Positions 23,970 to 32,812 of a stretch of DNA of 64,000 nt are shown piece after piece; position 1 is the first letter of the stretch, and the number at the start of each line of letters is the position of its first letter. The DNA comes from Kitasatospora sp. A2-31 (GTDB lineage Bacteria; Actinomycetota; Actinomycetes; Streptomycetales; Streptomycetaceae). A program made the position numbers and the translations under genes. The DNA is taken from the NCBI RefSeq assembly GCF_022288725.1, contig NZ_JAKNTA010000003.1, forward strand, positions 321,286 through 385,285, read 5' to 3'. The notes beneath the pieces were generated by a model that was given only the letters and a program-made list of their open reading frames with translations, was not told the DNA's origin and did not search any database.

Positions 23970-24443
23970 CTACGCGGCCCGGGCCGCGGCGTCGGCGCCC
24001 TCCGCGCCCTCCGCGTCCTCGGCGCCCTCGGCGTCCTCGGCGTCCTCGGCGCCCTCCGCGTCCTCGGCGTACCAGCGGAGCTCGACGGTGTTGCCGTCCG
24101 GGTCCGCGACGTAGAGCGAGGTGCCGGTGCCGCGGGCGCCGTAGCGCGGGCCGGGGCCGTCGAGGACGGTGAAGACGCCGGAGTCGACGACCTCCTGCCA
24201 GTCCAGCGGCTCGACGGTGAGGCAGAGGTGGTCGACGTTGGACTCGCCGCGCGGGCGGGCGAACAGGTCGATGATGGTCTGCCCGTCGATCCGGACCGAC
24301 GGGAACGAGACCTCGCCCGCTCGCCACTCCTCGACCCGGACGGGCTCCAGGCCGAGCAGGCCGAGGTAGAACTCGAGCGAGCGCTCGACGTCCCGGACGT
24401 TGAGGACGAGGTGGTCGAAGGCCTTGACGCGGACGGCGGCCAT
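23970..24443 (-). CDS. VOC (glyoxalase/bleomycin-resistance fold) protein with acidic repeat tail
   Basis: A 157-residue protein. A single vicinal-oxygen-chelate domain (about 1-125) has the paired beta-alpha-beta-beta-beta motifs: FDHLVLNVRDVERSLEFYLG, then VDHLCLTVEPLDW, and DPDGNTVELRWY with the metal-binding Glu. The last ~30 residues are a low-complexity run of AED/AEG units ending ADAAARAA, encoded by 9-bp tandem repeats at about 23992-24072. The family includes dioxygenases and antibiotic-binding proteins; substrate unknown. It is divergent from a LysR regulator, with a perfect inverted repeat between them, so it is the likely target of that regulator. Confidence 0.85.
   Translation of the reverse strand: MAAVRVKAFDHLVLNVRDVERSLEFYLGLLGLEPVRVEEWRAGEVSFPSVRIDGQTIIDLFARPRGESNVDHLCLTVEPLDWQEVVDSGVFTVLDGPGPRYGARGTGTSLYVADPDGNTVELRWYAEDAEGAEDAEDAEGAEDAEGAEGADAAARAA
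23992..24072. repeat. 9-bp tandem repeats encoding an Ala-Glu-Asp/Gly tail
   Basis: About eight or nine imperfect copies of gcgtcctcg / gcgccctcc are in frame within the 3' end of the VOC gene. Copy number is probably variable between strains. Confidence 0.8.
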
Positions 24444-24528
24444 GGGTGGCTCCCGGGGTGGTGGTGGGTGGGGTGACGTCCTCCACGATCCGCCGCCCGG
24501 CCGGGACGATCAATGCCGAACTGCAATA

Positions 24529-24555
24529 CGATCGTTGAGTCAGGCTCAACGATCG
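24529..24555. promoter_or_regulatory. Perfect inverted repeat, candidate LysR operator
   Basis: CGATCGTTGAG is followed by 5 bp and its exact complement. The core TTGAG-N5-CTCAA is an interrupted dyad with the T and A ends typical of LysR-type sites. It is only about 10 bp before the LysR ATG, which suits autorepression, and about 86 bp before the divergent VOC start. Confidence 0.7.
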
Positions 24556-24565
24556 GGCGGTGCGC

Positions 24566-25459
24566 ATGTGGGAGCGGCACGAGATCGAGGCGTTGCTGGC
24601 GCTCGCCGAGGAGCTGCACTTCGGCCGGGCCGCCGCGCGCCTGGGCGTCACCACCGGGCGGGTCAGCCAGGTGATCGGGAAGCTGGAGCGGCGGATCGGA
24701 GCCCGGCTCTTCGACCGCACCAGCCGGGCCGTCCGGCCCACCGCGATCGGCCGGCGGCTGGTGGACGACCTGGCCCCGCTGGTGGCCGGGATCGAGGAGT
24801 CGGTGCGCCGGGCGGTGGAGGCCGGGCGCGGGGTGACCGGGGAGCTGCGGGTGGCGTTCCTCGGCGAGTGGACCGCGGCGGTGCTGGGCCGGGCGGTGAA
24901 CCTGTTCGGCGAGCGGCACCCGGGCTGCCGGGTCGAGGTCCGCGAGGTGCAGCTCTCCGACTCCCGGCCGAGCCTGGAGGACGGCTCCGTCGACGTGCTC
25001 CTCGCCTCCTTCCCGTTCGACGGCATGGCGGTCGGCCCGGCGCTGCTGGTCGAGCGGCGGGTCCTGGCGGTGGCCGCGGGACACCCGCTGGCGCGGGCGG
25101 AGTCGGTCTCGCTGGAGGTGCTGGCCGACCATCCGGTGGTGCAGTACCCGGAGGTCACCTCGATCGGGTTCAAGCGGGACCGGACGCCCGACCGTACGCC
25201 GTCCGGGCGGCCGGTGCCGAAAGGGCCGGTGGGCAGCACCTTCTCCGAGATGCTCTCCCTGGTGGCCCTGGGCCGCGGGGTACTGCCGGTCGGCGAGCAT
25301 TCCCGGCAGTACTATCCGCGCCCCGACATCGCCTACGTGCCGATCGAGGACGCGGCGCCGATCGAGCGCGGACTGGTCTGGCGGGAGTCCAACACGACCG
25401 AGCGCGTACGCGAGTTCGTCCGGGCCGCGTCGGACGCCGCCCGGCGTGATTCCGCCTGA
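24566..25459 (+). CDS. LysR family transcriptional regulator
   Basis: A 297-residue regulator. The N-terminal winged HTH (about 3-62) has ALLALAEELHFGRAAARLGV, then TTGRVSQVIGKLERRIGARL and FDRTSRAVRPT. The C-terminal substrate-binding domain (about 90-290) includes GELRVAFLGEWTA and MLSLVALGRGVLPV. The start could also be the GTG six bases upstream at 24560. Its position, divergent from the VOC gene with a perfect dyad between them, suggests control of that gene and of itself. The effector is unknown. Confidence 0.88.
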   Translation: MWERHEIEALLALAEELHFGRAAARLGVTTGRVSQVIGKLERRIGARLFDRTSRAVRPTAIGRRLVDDLAPLVAGIEESVRRAVEAGRGVTGELRVAFLGEWTAAVLGRAVNLFGERHPGCRVEVREVQLSDSRPSLEDGSVDVLLASFPFDGMAVGPALLVERRVLAVAAGHPLARAESVSLEVLADHPVVQYPEVTSIGFKRDRTPDRTPSGRPVPKGPVGSTFSEMLSLVALGRGVLPVGEHSRQYYPRPDIAYVPIEDAAPIERGLVWRESNTTERVREFVRAASDAARRDSA

Positions 25460-25631
25460 ATTCCCCCGTCGTCGATTTCCCGCTCCGCTCCGCTGTGAAG
25501 CGGTCCACCCTTCGGAATTAGTTGGTTGACAATCCGAGATGAAGATCGGATAGTCTGCGCCCCGCGCGGTGGGGGGTATCCACGCGCTGCCGCCCGGAGA
25601 TTCGCGGTAATCCGTCACTTTTGGGGTCGAC

Positions 25632-26924
25632 TTGAAGCTTCGTCACGCACTGCTGGCCGCGACGCTGGTGGCCTCCCCGCTGGTGCTCGCCCTGCCCGCC
25701 CAGGCGGCCGGGAGCGACACCGGGACCGGTCTCCGGATCGACGGGTTCGCCTCCGTCGAGGCCGGGGGCGGCTGGTCCGAGGGCACGGTGACGGTCAGGA
25801 ACGACACGGATGCGGCCGTCACCGACCAGCACCTCGTGCTCTACGTCGGCAGCCGGATGCTCGGGGTGGACCAGGTCGCCGCGGAGTACGCGGACGGTGC
25901 GGCGAGCACCTGGCAGCCCGTGCGGCTCGTCGACCAGGACCTCGGGGCCAAGCCCAGCGGCCACCAGGGCGTGGCCGCCGACCTGACCGGCGCCCCGGTG
26001 GAGCTGCCGCCGCACTCGGCGCACACCTTCAAGCTCCGGTTCAAGCTGCTGCAGTCCGCACACATGGGCCCCTTCGACGACGTCGACCTGATGGCCTTCC
26101 TGGCTCCGACGTTCGGCAAGGACGGACAGGCCAAGGACTGGACGGCGCAGGCGCCCGTCAAGGGGGTCAGGACCACCGGCCTCACCACCGCGATCGACGG
26201 CCTGCCCGCCGCGATCCCGGCCGACGGCAAGCCGCACCCGTTCACCGTCTCCGTCAGGACCGCCAACAGGTTCGACTGGCACCTCGACGGGGCCGTCTTC
26301 TTCCTCTGGGCCGGGCAGGGCTTCGGCTCGATGGACGGCCCGGCCGCCTGTGATGCCCGGCTGGAGCTCCAGGACCCGAAGGACGGCAGTTGGCACCACG
26401 TGGGTCTGGGCGCCAGGGGCCTGGACGGGCAGGGCGTCGACCTCGCCGCGTACGGCGCCGGCCCGGTGGACGACCGGGTGATCAACGCGCGGATCACGCT
26501 GGGTGCCGGCTTCAGGACCTCGGCCGACGCCCGTCTCGGCTTCGGCCACTTCCCCGGTGCCGGGTCGACCCTCTTCTGGGCCGAGCAGAAGGTCGCCGCC
26601 ACGCCGGTCGCGGGCGCCCCCGCCTGCGTGGACCCGAACGCGCCCGCGCCGAAGCCGACCGCGTCGACCGCGCCGACCGCGGCCCCGACCAGCCCGGCGC
26701 CCGCCGCGCCGTCGGTGGCCCCGGTGGCCGCCGTCACCGCCCAGCCCAGCGCGACCGCTTCCGCGTCGCCGCGCGCCGCCACCGGACTCGCCGGCACCAC
26801 CGGCCGCACCGAGCTCGCCGACACCGGCGCGCCGGACGTCACCGTGCCGACCGTCCTGGGCGGGGTCCTGCTGGCCGTCGGCGCGGCCGCGGTCACCGTG
26901 GCGAGGCGCGCCCGCCGCAGCTGA
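25632..26924 (+). CDS. Secreted, sortase-anchored (LAxTG) surface protein
   Basis: A 430-residue exported protein of unknown function. The signal peptide (MKLRHALLAATLVASPLVLA, then LPAQA-A) is followed by two beta-rich regions (about 30-330), then a Pro/Thr/Ala-rich wall-spanning stretch (about 335-390). It ends with a sorting signal: LADTG, a hydrophobic helix, then RRARRS. LAxTG is the motif used by class E sortases of Streptomyces. The start is TTG at 25632 after GGGGTCGA; no ATG fits. No sortase gene is adjacent, and the one at 39.7 kb looks like another class. Paralogous Streptomyces proteins are usually annotated as LPXTG-anchored hypothetical proteins. Confidence 0.8.
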   Translation: MKLRHALLAATLVASPLVLALPAQAAGSDTGTGLRIDGFASVEAGGGWSEGTVTVRNDTDAAVTDQHLVLYVGSRMLGVDQVAAEYADGAASTWQPVRLVDQDLGAKPSGHQGVAADLTGAPVELPPHSAHTFKLRFKLLQSAHMGPFDDVDLMAFLAPTFGKDGQAKDWTAQAPVKGVRTTGLTTAIDGLPAAIPADGKPHPFTVSVRTANRFDWHLDGAVFFLWAGQGFGSMDGPAACDARLELQDPKDGSWHHVGLGARGLDGQGVDLAAYGAGPVDDRVINARITLGAGFRTSADARLGFGHFPGAGSTLFWAEQKVAATPVAGAPACVDPNAPAPKPTASTAPTAAPTSPAPAAPSVAPVAAVTAQPSATASASPRAATGLAGTTGRTELADTGAPDVTVPTVLGGVLLAVGAAAVTVARRARRS

Positions 26925-26981
26925 GCCGGCCGGCGGGCCGGGACCGCCGGTTCCTTCCCCGCCGTCCCCCTGCCCGCCGTT

Positions 26982-27010
26982 CCCCTTCCCGACCACCGGC
27001 CGGGAAGGGG
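26982..27010. terminator. Hairpin after surface-protein gene
   Basis: The 10-bp arms ccccttcccg / cgggaagggg have a 9-nt loop, about 60 bp after the stop. Confidence 0.65.
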
Positions 27011-27080
27011 CGGTGCGGGAAGATCTTGGGGTGGCCGGTCGGTTCGGACCGGAGACGACTCGGAGCGAGGGGGAACGACG

Positions 27081-27377
27081 ATGTCCCGGCGGATCACGGC
27101 GGTCGCGGTGCTGCGCGCCAAGGCCGGACGGGAGGCGGACGTGCGGGCGCAGGCCGCCGTGATGGCCGCGGCGAGCCTGGCGGAGCCGGGCTGCATCTCC
27201 TACCGCAACTACGTGGACCCGGACGACCCGCGGTCCTGGGTGGTGGTGGAGGAGTGGGCGTCGCGCGAGGCGTTCGAGAAGCACCTGACCAGCCCGCACC
27301 TGGCCCGTTCGGTCGAGCTCACGTCGGAACTGCTCGACGGCCCGCCGGAGTTGCGGGTGCTCAAGGCCGCGGTGTGA
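27081..27377 (+). CDS. Antibiotic biosynthesis monooxygenase (ABM) domain protein
   Basis: A 98-residue single ABM-fold protein. The family pattern is clear: ITAVAVLRAKAGREADVRAQ, then EPGCISYRNYVDPDDP, and VEEWASREAFEKHLTSPHL with the conserved His. Members are usually dimeric and act as cofactor-free quinol monooxygenases (YgiN-like) or haem-degrading enzymes. The haem-binding pattern is not evident, so a quinol monooxygenase or unknown role is more likely. The ATG follows GAGGGGGAACG. It stands alone on its strand. Confidence 0.82.
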   Translation: MSRRITAVAVLRAKAGREADVRAQAAVMAAASLAEPGCISYRNYVDPDDPRSWVVVEEWASREAFEKHLTSPHLARSVELTSELLDGPPELRVLKAAV

Positions 27378-27482
27378 GGCCGGCGGCGGATCACCGCCCC
27401 GCCCAGGGAGCTCTTACGCCGTCGGCGGCCGGGGCGCCGCCGTGGGCCCGGACGCGTCGCGGGCCCGGACGCCGTCGGTGGC

Positions 27483-28463
27483 TCAGACGTCGTCGGGGCC
27501 GGTGAAGCCCGGGGGCGTGTAGCCGGGTCCGGTGAAGTCCGGCGGGGTGAAGGCCGCCGTGCGCGGCTCCCGGCCCTGCGGGTCGGTGAGCCCCTCCACG
27601 CCGGGGCTGCTGAAGCCCGGGCCGGTGTAACCGGGGCTGCTGAAGTCCGGCCCGCCGGTGTCGGACCCGTCGGGGCCGGTGGAGTCGCTGCCGCGGGCCC
27701 GGGACCGGTCCGGCTTCGGGCGGCCGCCCTGCCCGGGTACCGGGGCCGCCGATGCCGTTGCGGCGCCCGCCGACCCCGGGGCCGCCGCCGTGGACATCGC
27801 CGCCGTCGGCCCGGCGTCGCCGCGCAGGGCGGCGTGCAGGTAGGGCAGCAGCGCCCGGTCGCGCAGTGCCCGCTGCCACTCGCGGTGGGCCTCGCCGAGT
27901 TCGGCGGCGAGCTCCGGGTCGGTGCCGGCGGGGACGGACGGTCTGGAGCCGTCGCGGACCGCGGTGAGGACCAGTCCGACGATGCCGACCGCCATCGCGG
28001 CCACGCCCGCCGCCAGGGCCACCCAGCCGGCCGTGAGGATCGACCGGCTCAGCGCCGCCTCGGGATCGGCGGCGCGCAGCGTGTACCCGAGCAGCAGCAG
28101 GACGAGGGCGGCCGCCCAGGCCAGGATCGGCGTGAGCACGGTGAGGACGGGGAACAGCCCGGCGCCGCCGTTCGCCGAGCCCAGCTGGGCGAGCAGGCCC
28201 GGTGCGGCGGGCTCGCCGTCCGGGCCGGGTGGTGCGGGCATGCTCCGCAGGTTCGCGCGCAGCCGGGTGTAGTGCTCGTACTCGGTGCCGGCCGCGGCCG
28301 CGAGGCCGTCGGCGTCGAGCAGGGCCTGGGCACGCAGCTCCGCGGTGGTGAGGGCGCCGGGTGCGCGCAGTGCGGTGAGGACGGTGCCGTCGCGCAGTGC
28401 GTCGTCGAGGAGGCGCTCGAAGTCCGGGCGGTCCTCGGCGAGCAGATGCGGGGCGTTGTTCAT
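27483..28463 (-). CDS. Membrane protein with Pro/Gly-rich repeat tail
   Basis: A 326-residue protein of unknown function. The cytoplasmic N-terminal helical region (about 1-100) includes DDALRDGTVLTALRAPGALT. Two membrane segments follow (about 108-130 and 145-170), then a short helical stretch. The long disordered C-terminus (about 230-326) carries a degenerate repeat of the type FSSPGYTGPG / FTPPDFTGPG / YTPPGFTGPD. The start at 28463 follows GGGG at normal spacing; a longer frame to 28949 lacks coding character. It is downstream of the phosphatase on the same strand, with a strong hairpin between them. Confidence 0.7.
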   Translation of the reverse strand: MNNAPHLLAEDRPDFERLLDDALRDGTVLTALRAPGALTTAELRAQALLDADGLAAAAGTEYEHYTRLRANLRSMPAPPGPDGEPAAPGLLAQLGSANGGAGLFPVLTVLTPILAWAAALVLLLLGYTLRAADPEAALSRSILTAGWVALAAGVAAMAVGIVGLVLTAVRDGSRPSVPAGTDPELAAELGEAHREWQRALRDRALLPYLHAALRGDAGPTAAMSTAAAPGSAGAATASAAPVPGQGGRPKPDRSRARGSDSTGPDGSDTGGPDFSSPGYTGPGFSSPGVEGLTDPQGREPRTAAFTPPDFTGPGYTPPGFTGPDDV

Positions 28464-28602
28464 GGGGACCCCGTTCAGCAGGTCCCGGTCGCTCCGCGGT
28501 GCCGTGCGCACGGAGAGGGGCGCCACACGGGCGGCCGGGTGTGGTGTGCCTCGATGGTAGGGGCGGGTGCGGCCGCGCTGACAGTAGGTTTCCGGAATTT
28601 CG

Positions 28603-28632
28603 CGCCCCGGACCGCGCGTGCGGTCCGGGGCG
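28603..28632 (-). terminator. Terminator after metallophosphatase gene
   Basis: A perfect 13-bp stem, cgccccggaccgc / gcggtccggggcg, with a 4-nt loop. Confidence 0.85.
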
Positions 28633-28675
28633 GGCGCCGGAACTGCCGTTCGAGTGAAGGGGCGGAGACGGTCCG

Positions 28676-29947
28676 TCAGATCGGCAGTCGGGCGATCAGC
28701 AGCCGGCCTTCCATCGTGACGCCGCCGTCCATGGCCACCGCGAGGTCGTCCGCGTAGACGTACGGGCCGGGGATGTGCGGCGGCTGGCCGTCGTCGGCGT
28801 GGACCGCGCCGGTGAGGTACGGGATCGGGCTGTGCCCGTGCACGATGCGCGTGCCGCCGTAGGTTTCGAGCAGCTCGTGCACGGCCATCGGTCCGGCCTC
28901 GCCGCGGAACGCGAAGCGCTTGGTGAACCGGCGGAAGCAGTCCCACCACTCGTCCACGCCCTCGTCCGCGAGCAGGTCGTGGACGGCGTCGTTGACCTCG
29001 GCGATCGAGTCGCCGTACTCCAGGTACGCGGTGGTGTCCGAGTGCAGCAGCAGGTGGCCGTCCTCCAGCCCGATCGCGGGCAGGCGGGAGAGCCAGCTGA
29101 TGTGGTGCGCCTCCAGCCGGTCCAGGTCGTGCTGCTGGCCGCCGTTGAGCCGCCAGGCCGCGAGGAAGGAGGCGGTGCCGGCGGTGGACTGGACGGGCTC
29201 GTCGCCGTACTTGGCCGCACCGAGGAAGAGCAGCTCGTGATTGCCCATCAGGGCCCGGCAGTAGCCGCCGGCCGCGGCCGCCTCGGCGGCGAGCTGCATG
29301 ACGAGGTCGATCACGCCGATGCCGTCGGGGCCGCGGTCGGTGAAGTCGCCGAGGAACCAGATCCGGGAGCGGCCGGCCGCCCAGTGGCCGTCCGCGTCGA
29401 TCAGGCCCTGGTGGCGCAGCTCGGCGAGCAGCTCCTCGAGGTAGCCGTGCACGTCGCCGACGACGTAGAGCGGGCCCGGCGGCTCGTTGGGGGCCGGCGC
29501 GGGGTACGGGTGGTAGGGCACGCCGGGCTCGGGCAGCGGCGGGCCGAGCTCGATGGTCGGCGGGTCCTCGCCGCCGTGGGCGGGCGAGGGGTGGTCCACC
29601 AGGGTCGGCTCGTACCCGGGGTGCGCGGCCTGCGGGGCGTGCCCGCCGTGCTGGGCCGCCTGTGCCTGGGCCTGGTGGTCGTGCTGGCCGTGCTGGGCCT
29701 GGGCCTGCGGGTCGTGCTGACCGTGCTGGGCTTCGGCCTGCGGGTCGTGGCCGCCGGCCGGCCAGTGCTGTTCGAGCCAGCGGGCGCCGCCGTAGCCGCT
29801 GTACGTCTCCGACTCGTACGCCGCCTCGGCGTACCCGGTGGGCTCGGGTTCGTAGTAGGTGCCGTAGGGCAGCACGTCGAGGTCCGGCTGGTGGCGGGGG
29901 CCTGAGTCCGGGTGTTCAGGCCCGGGGAAGCGGTCCTCGGGTGTCAT
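28676..29947 (-). CDS. PPP-family metallophosphatase (Ser/Thr phosphatase-like)
   Basis: A 423-residue protein. The disordered N-terminal third (about 1-165) contains Gln/His/Ala repeats such as AQHGQHDPQAQAQHGQHD, encoded by DNA repeats near 29650-29760. The calcineurin-like phosphoesterase domain (about 165-423) has the complete metal-binding set: GDVHG, GDFTDRG, GNHE, a His in HLLLHSDTTAY, and HGHSPI. This could dephosphorylate proteins or diadenosine-type nucleotides. I chose the ATG at 29947; an in-frame start at 30001 would add 18 residues. It lies beside the LacI/HisC locus in an apparently conserved Streptomyces neighbourhood. Confidence 0.85.
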   Translation of the reverse strand: MTPEDRFPGPEHPDSGPRHQPDLDVLPYGTYYEPEPTGYAEAAYESETYSGYGGARWLEQHWPAGGHDPQAEAQHGQHDPQAQAQHGQHDHQAQAQAAQHGGHAPQAAHPGYEPTLVDHPSPAHGGEDPPTIELGPPLPEPGVPYHPYPAPAPNEPPGPLYVVGDVHGYLEELLAELRHQGLIDADGHWAAGRSRIWFLGDFTDRGPDGIGVIDLVMQLAAEAAAAGGYCRALMGNHELLFLGAAKYGDEPVQSTAGTASFLAAWRLNGGQQHDLDRLEAHHISWLSRLPAIGLEDGHLLLHSDTTAYLEYGDSIAEVNDAVHDLLADEGVDEWWDCFRRFTKRFAFRGEAGPMAVHELLETYGGTRIVHGHSPIPYLTGAVHADDGQPPHIPGPYVYADDLAVAMDGGVTMEGRLLIARLPI

Positions 29948-30149
29948 TCGCCCATCATAGGAAGACCACTCTCCCGGCGTCGTCACCTGGTGGGTATCCA
30001 ATCCTCCGGAGCGTCAGCCGGGCGGGCCGTCAGGTCCGATTTGTCCCGGCTGGGCATGGTCCAGACCGACCCCGGCGGGGGCCGGGGTGCGTCGCCGCCC
30101 CGCCCGTCCCCGGGCGGGGCGCGAGGCCGGCGGGCCCCGCGTCCCGCCG

Positions 30150-31307
30150 CTACGTCTCGCCCGGGGGCCGGGGCGGGCTGACCGTGGTGCGCGGGCTCCG
30201 GCGCTGGGAGGACGCGCGGACGATCAGCTCGGTGGGCATCAGGGTGCCGGGCGGCGGGCCGGTGCCGGCGGTGCGGAAGCGCGGCGGGAAGAGCCGGGCG
30301 ATGTCGACGCCCGTTCCGGAGTCCACTCCCTCGATGGCGTCGATCAGCAGGTTGACGACGGTGGTGCCGATCCGCCGCGGCTTGAGCGAGAGCGTGGTGA
30401 TCGGCGGCTCGGTGGCGGCGTAGACGTCGCTCTCGCTGCAGCAGACCAGCAGCAGGTCGTCCGGCACCCGAAGGCCGTACCGGCGGGCGGCGGCGAGCAG
30501 GTCGGTGCCGTTCGGGTCGAACAGGCCGTAGACGGCGTCCGGGCGGTCCGGGCGCGCGAGCAGCCGGTCGGCGGCGACGGCCCCGGCGGCCGGGTCGTGC
30601 GCGGGGTAGGCCTCGTAGACCGGCTCCTGGCCGACCTTGGCGCACCAACCGAGGTAGGCCTCGGTGGAGAGGCGGGTGTAGGTGTCGGTGCTGGTGCCGG
30701 TGAGCAGGCCGATCCGGCGGGCGCCGGCCTCGGAGAGGTGGTCGAGGATGCCGAGCACGGCGGCCTCGTGGTCGTTGTCGACCCAGGCGGTGACCGGGCA
30801 GTTCCCCGGCTTGCCGTCGCTGACCACGGGGACGCCGGACCGGTACAGCTCGCTGACCAGCGGGTCCTGGTCCGGCGGGTCGATCACCACGGTGCCGTCG
30901 AGGGCGATGTTGCCCCAGACGTCGTGCCGGGAGGAGGCGGGCAGCACCACCAGCGCGTAGCCGCGACCGAGGGCGGCGCTGGTGGCGGCGCGGGCCATCT
31001 CGGCGAAGTAGGCGAACTCGGTGAAGGTGAACGGCTCTTCGCCGTAGGTCGTGACGGTCAGCCCGATCAGGCCGGACCGGCCGGTCCGCAGGGTGCGGGC
31101 GGCGGCGGAAGGGCGGTAGCCGAGGCGCTCGGCGACCTCGCGCACCCGGCTTCTGGTCTCGTCGGGCAGGCGGCCCTTACCGTTCAGCGCGTCGGAGACG
31201 GTGGTGATCGACACTCCGGCGGCTGCTGCCACATCCCGGATGCCGGCCCGCTCCAGACGCCGTGAGGTGGTGGGTCGCCGACCGCTCTGGTTGGCTGCTG
31301 CTGTCAT
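30150..31307 (-). CDS. LacI family transcriptional regulator
   Basis: A 385-residue LacI protein. The HTH and hinge (about 20-75) read IRDVAAAAGVSITTVSDALN, then GKGRLPDETRSRV and ERLGYRPSAAARTLRTGRSG. The periplasmic-binding-protein-like sensor domain follows (about 80-350), with GLLTGTSTDTYTRLSTEAYL and a late PITTLSLKPRRIGTTVVNLL. The C-terminus is Arg/Pro-rich. The start at 31307 gives the usual short N-terminal extension; the longer frame upstream is noise. In S. coelicolor, from memory, a LacI gene (rstP) also sits beside a HisC-like aminotransferase. The effector is unknown. Confidence 0.88.
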   Translation of the reverse strand: MTAAANQSGRRPTTSRRLERAGIRDVAAAAGVSITTVSDALNGKGRLPDETRSRVREVAERLGYRPSAAARTLRTGRSGLIGLTVTTYGEEPFTFTEFAYFAEMARAATSAALGRGYALVVLPASSRHDVWGNIALDGTVVIDPPDQDPLVSELYRSGVPVVSDGKPGNCPVTAWVDNDHEAAVLGILDHLSEAGARRIGLLTGTSTDTYTRLSTEAYLGWCAKVGQEPVYEAYPAHDPAAGAVAADRLLARPDRPDAVYGLFDPNGTDLLAAARRYGLRVPDDLLLVCCSESDVYAATEPPITTLSLKPRRIGTTVVNLLIDAIEGVDSGTGVDIARLFPPRFRTAGTGPPPGTLMPTELIVRASSQRRSPRTTVSPPRPPGET

Positions 31308-31680
31308 GGCGGACCGATCGTATGGCTCCTGACAAGGGTCTGTGACCGGCGTATCGGGGGCCATTGGAGATACGTTTCTCCAAGAGTGAGCCCGTGCGCG
31401 CCCCTTCGATACCCGCACGAAACCAGCCGTCTTACCTCTGACATGTGCCATAGGAACCCTGCAGAATGGCTGATCTGCGCCTGTAACCCGACCGGGCATC
31501 TCACTCCTACGGGTGAGCGCGGGTCGGTATCGTTCAGGGCACCCGACCGGGGTGGTCCGGACGCGTCGCGGGTTCCCGGGTCCGGCGGTGATCCCGTCCG
31601 GACGGGCGCGATCGCACCGGAGGCGGCTGGGCGCGGCGAGGGCCGCGCGGCCCGACGGAGAGAAGAGAAGGAGCAGGACC
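31308..31680. promoter_or_regulatory. Divergent regulatory region with candidate LacI operator
   Basis: This 373-bp intergenic region separates the LacI regulator from the aminotransferase gene. It contains TTGGAGA-N6-TCTCCAA at 31364-31383, an interrupted dyad about 57 bp before the LacI start and a good autoregulatory candidate. No other gene-like frame is convincing. Confidence 0.6.
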
Positions 31681-32763
31681 GTGAGTGGAACGGCACCGCA
31701 GGGGCCCCGGCTGAGGCCGACCCTGGACGGCATCCCCACCTACAAGCCCGGCAAGCCGGCCGGCGCCGACGCCTACAAGCTGTCCTCCAACGAGAACCCG
31801 TACGACCCGCTGCCCGGCGTGCTGGAGGCGGCGGTCAATGCGGCCGGCTCGTTCAACCGCTACCCGGACATGGGCGTCAGCGAGCTGACCGCCGAGCTCG
31901 CCCGGCGCTTCGACGTCCCGGTCGAGCACATCGCCACCGGCACCGGCTCGGTCGGCGTGGCCCAGTCGCTCGTCCTCTCCACCGCCGGCCCGGGCGACGA
32001 GGTGATCTTCGCCTGGCGCTCGTTCGAGGCGTACCCGATCATCACCCAGGTCGCCGGCGCGACCCCGGTCCCGGTCCCGCTCACCGCGGGCGGCGACCAC
32101 GACCTGGACGCGATGCTGGCCGCGATCACCGAGCGGACCCGGCTGATCTTCGTCTGCAACCCCAACAACCCCACCGGCAACGTGATCCACCGCGCCGAGC
32201 TGGAGCGCTTCCTGGACGCCGTCCCGGCCGAGGTCCTGGTCGTCGTCGACGAGGCCTACATCGAGTTCATCCGCGACCCCGAGGTCCCCAACGGCATCGA
32301 CCTCTACCGCGACCGCCCGAACGTCTGCGTGCTGCGGACCTTCTCCAAGGCCTACGGGCTGGCGGGCCTGCGGGTCGGCTTCGCGGTCGCGCACGAGCCG
32401 GTGGCCAACGCGCTGCGCAAGACCGCGGTGCCGTTCGGCGTCACCCGGATCGCCCAGGACGCCGCCGTCGCCTCGCTGCGGGCCGAGGAGGCCCTGATGG
32501 TCCGGGTGGAGGCGCTGGTCGAGGAGCGCGCCCGGGTGGTCGCCGGCCTGCGCGCCCAGGGCTGGGAGATCCCGGACTCGCAGGCGAACTTCGTCTGGCT
32601 CGGGCTGGGCGAGCGCTCCCAGGAGTTCGCGGCCGCCTGTGCCGCGGCCGGCGTGATCGTCCGCCCGTTCCCGGAGGGCGTCCGGATCTCCATCGGCGAG
32701 GCCGAGGGCAACACGATCTTCCTCTCGGTGGCCGAGGCCTTCCGCAAGACGATCGACGGCTGA
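31681..32763 (+). CDS. HisC-like aromatic/histidinol-phosphate aminotransferase
   Basis: A 360-residue fold-type I PLP aminotransferase. Key segments are [33 protein letters not shown] (PLP phosphate loop), [21 protein letters not shown] (Asp and Tyr near PLP), and the Schiff-base Lys in [15 protein letters not shown]. It groups by eye with HisC paralogues often annotated as phenylalanine/aromatic aminotransferase (Pat). Because the rest of a his operon is absent, a role in aromatic amino acids is more likely than histidine synthesis. The GTG at 31681 follows AAGGAG. Confidence 0.88.
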   Translation: MSGTAPQGPRLRPTLDGIPTYKPGKPAGADAYKLSSNENPYDPLPGVLEAAVNAAGSFNRYPDMGVSELTAELARRFDVPVEHIATGTGSVGVAQSLVLSTAGPGDEVIFAWRSFEAYPIITQVAGATPVPVPLTAGGDHDLDAMLAAITERTRLIFVCNPNNPTGNVIHRAELERFLDAVPAEVLVVVDEAYIEFIRDPEVPNGIDLYRDRPNVCVLRTFSKAYGLAGLRVGFAVAHEPVANALRKTAVPFGVTRIAQDAAVASLRAEEALMVRVEALVEERARVVAGLRAQGWEIPDSQANFVWLGLGERSQEFAAACAAAGVIVRPFPEGVRISIGEAEGNTIFLSVAEAFRKTIDG

Positions 32764-32779
32764 TCGTCCGGAGACCGGG

Positions 32780-32812
32780 ACGGGGGCGCACCGCTCGGCG
32801 GTGCGCCCCCGT
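32780..32812. terminator. Terminator between aminotransferase and MFS genes
   Basis: A perfect 15-bp stem, acgggggcgcaccgc, with a 3-nt loop, lies between convergent stops. Confidence 0.9.
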
